Source: Entoloma clypeatum
Lineage: Eukaryota > Basidiomycota > Agaricomycetes > Agaricales > Entolomataceae
Direction: 5' to 3'
Length of the DNA: 64,000 nt
Assembly (NCBI GenBank): GCA_963565915.1
Contig: OY751495.1
Location: forward strand, 186,001 to 250,000
The translations under genes and the position numbers were made by a program. Shown here one piece after another: positions 63,370 to 64,000 of this stretch. The notes beneath the pieces were generated by a model. The model ran no database searches and was not told where the DNA came from. It worked only from the letters and a program-made list of their open reading frames with translations. Positions within the stretch are counted from its first letter, which is position 1. Each line of letters begins with the position of its first letter.

Positions 63370-64000
63370 TGTTGAAGTTCCACCTGGGCGTTAGCCACAG
63401 ATGTACTGAGCAACCAGCTACAGTGGAAGTACTCTACATAACCGTTCTAGCCACTTACATGGTTTGGAAGGGGTGAGGCTGGTGAGAGTGGTTGAGGCTG
63501 GTAAGAGCGATGGAGCTGGTTAAGAGTCAAGAGACAACTTATTGATATTGACAGTTTCCTGGTCTTATATACTGTACTACTGTTTGTACCAACCAAACAA
63601 GTATGTAATGAAGATATGTAAAGGTCACGTGATGTAATCTAATCTAATCTAATCTACGTGATGGGAAAAGTTTCAACACCCCCCCATATTTAGTACATAC
63701 TTCTAAATACATCTTACTTTTTCCCACATATATATATAGGTACTCTGTTTCGCCTAGCTTTTTATCAATCCGAAGTATGGGATAAACTTGGAAAAGAGGA
63801 TTTTTCCCAGATTCTTAGTTAAAAGGTCTGCAGGGTTGTTCACTCCTTCAATGAATTCGACCGTAATTATCCCTTCGGAGACTTTTTCTCTGACGAAGTG
63901 GAATCGCACGTCAATGTGCTTGGATCGCTTCTCAGTTACAGGGTTGGATGCGATGAAGACGGAGCCGTTGTTATCTCCGTAGATCGGTACTGATCCGATC
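63370..64000 (-). mobile_element. Copia H (same family as copia F), 3' end only
   Basis: 3' LTR 63370-63678 (TGTTGAAG to TTTCAACA, 309 bp), polypurine tract ATATGGGGGG directly beside it, and the end of pol. It is inserted into Gypsy D integrase; the rest lies beyond the window, so the target duplication cannot be checked. Confidence 0.9.
63754..64000 (-). CDS. pol: Copia H RNase H, C-terminal end (partial)
   Basis: The minus-strand frame enters from the window edge and is open until the TAG at 63754-63756: VPIYGDNNGSVFIASNPVTE, RSKHIDVRFHFVREKVSEG, NPADLLTKNLGK, ending FIPYFGLIKS. It aligns closely with the end of copia F pol (13577 onward) and shows no stop in the visible part. Confidence 0.85.
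   Translation of the reverse strand, partial: IGSVPIYGDNNGSVFIASNPVTEKRSKHIDVRFHFVREKVSEGIITVEFIEGVNNPADLLTKNLGKILFSKFIPYFGLIKS

Overview
The window looks like a transposon-rich stretch of an Agaricomycete (mushroom-forming basidiomycete) genome. Evidence: the start of a KDZ-type transposase with its CxC2 cysteine cluster, introns of about 48-67 nt with GTRNGT...YAG borders, a highly repetitive WD40 gene of the fungal NLR type, tyrosine-recombinase (DIRS/Ngaro) retroelements, and several Ty3 and Ty1/copia families. No rRNA, tRNA or CRISPR array was seen. One 200-base run of N (34299-34498) is an assembly gap.

Layout. 1-7.5 kb: a gene-dense block holding the 5' part of a KDZ transposase (minus) and four unrecognised Agaricomycete-type genes (931-2938 +, 3087-4397 -, 4787-5802 -, 5992-6826 +). 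Coding and non-coding DNA here is peppered with CGCCGG/TTCGCCG words, TCGGA words and minisatellites. 7.5-12.5 kb: a truncated Ty3-type LTR abutting a 3'-truncated copia element (copia G). 12.5-13.2 kb: a decayed Ulp1-like fragment. 13.2-19.05 kb: a full-length but dead copia element (copia F) with a perfect 5-bp target duplication. 19.26-23.2 kb: a roughly 4-kb field built from dozens of consecutive short hairpins, not explained by any feature type I know. 23.4-27.3 kb: gene relics split by miniature inverted-repeat elements. 27.3-29.7 kb: a lone LTR and a truncated LTR carrying a MITE with telomere-like sequence. 29.7-34.3 kb: DIRS copy A. 34.5-36.2 kb: WD40 gene. 36.6-37.7 kb: two MITEs.

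38.2-64 kb is a nested stack. Gypsy D (5' LTR at 38245) is split in its gag gene by DIRS copy B (39007-58991), which keeps Ngaro-style split direct repeats. DIRS B is itself split in its gag zinc-finger region by Gypsy E (43122-57381), which has a 4-bp CCGG target duplication and two 1191-bp LTRs with no difference seen. Gypsy D is cut at its 3' end by another copia (copia H, 63370 onward).

Gypsy E is the youngest and most interesting element. Its gag, protease and pol lie in three frames joined by two overlaps, each carrying a GGGTTT(C/T) heptamer in the phase expected for -1 frameshifting. Between pol and the 3' LTR it carries about 5 kb with at least two antisense, multi-intron genes (53278-54633 and 52531-53050). 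Their exons join in frame, apart from one single-base slip in an A-run. Older elements (copia F, copia G, Gypsy D, DIRS B) are disabled mostly by TGA stops that fit CGA-to-TGA changes, as expected from CpG methylation decay. Gypsy E shows none.
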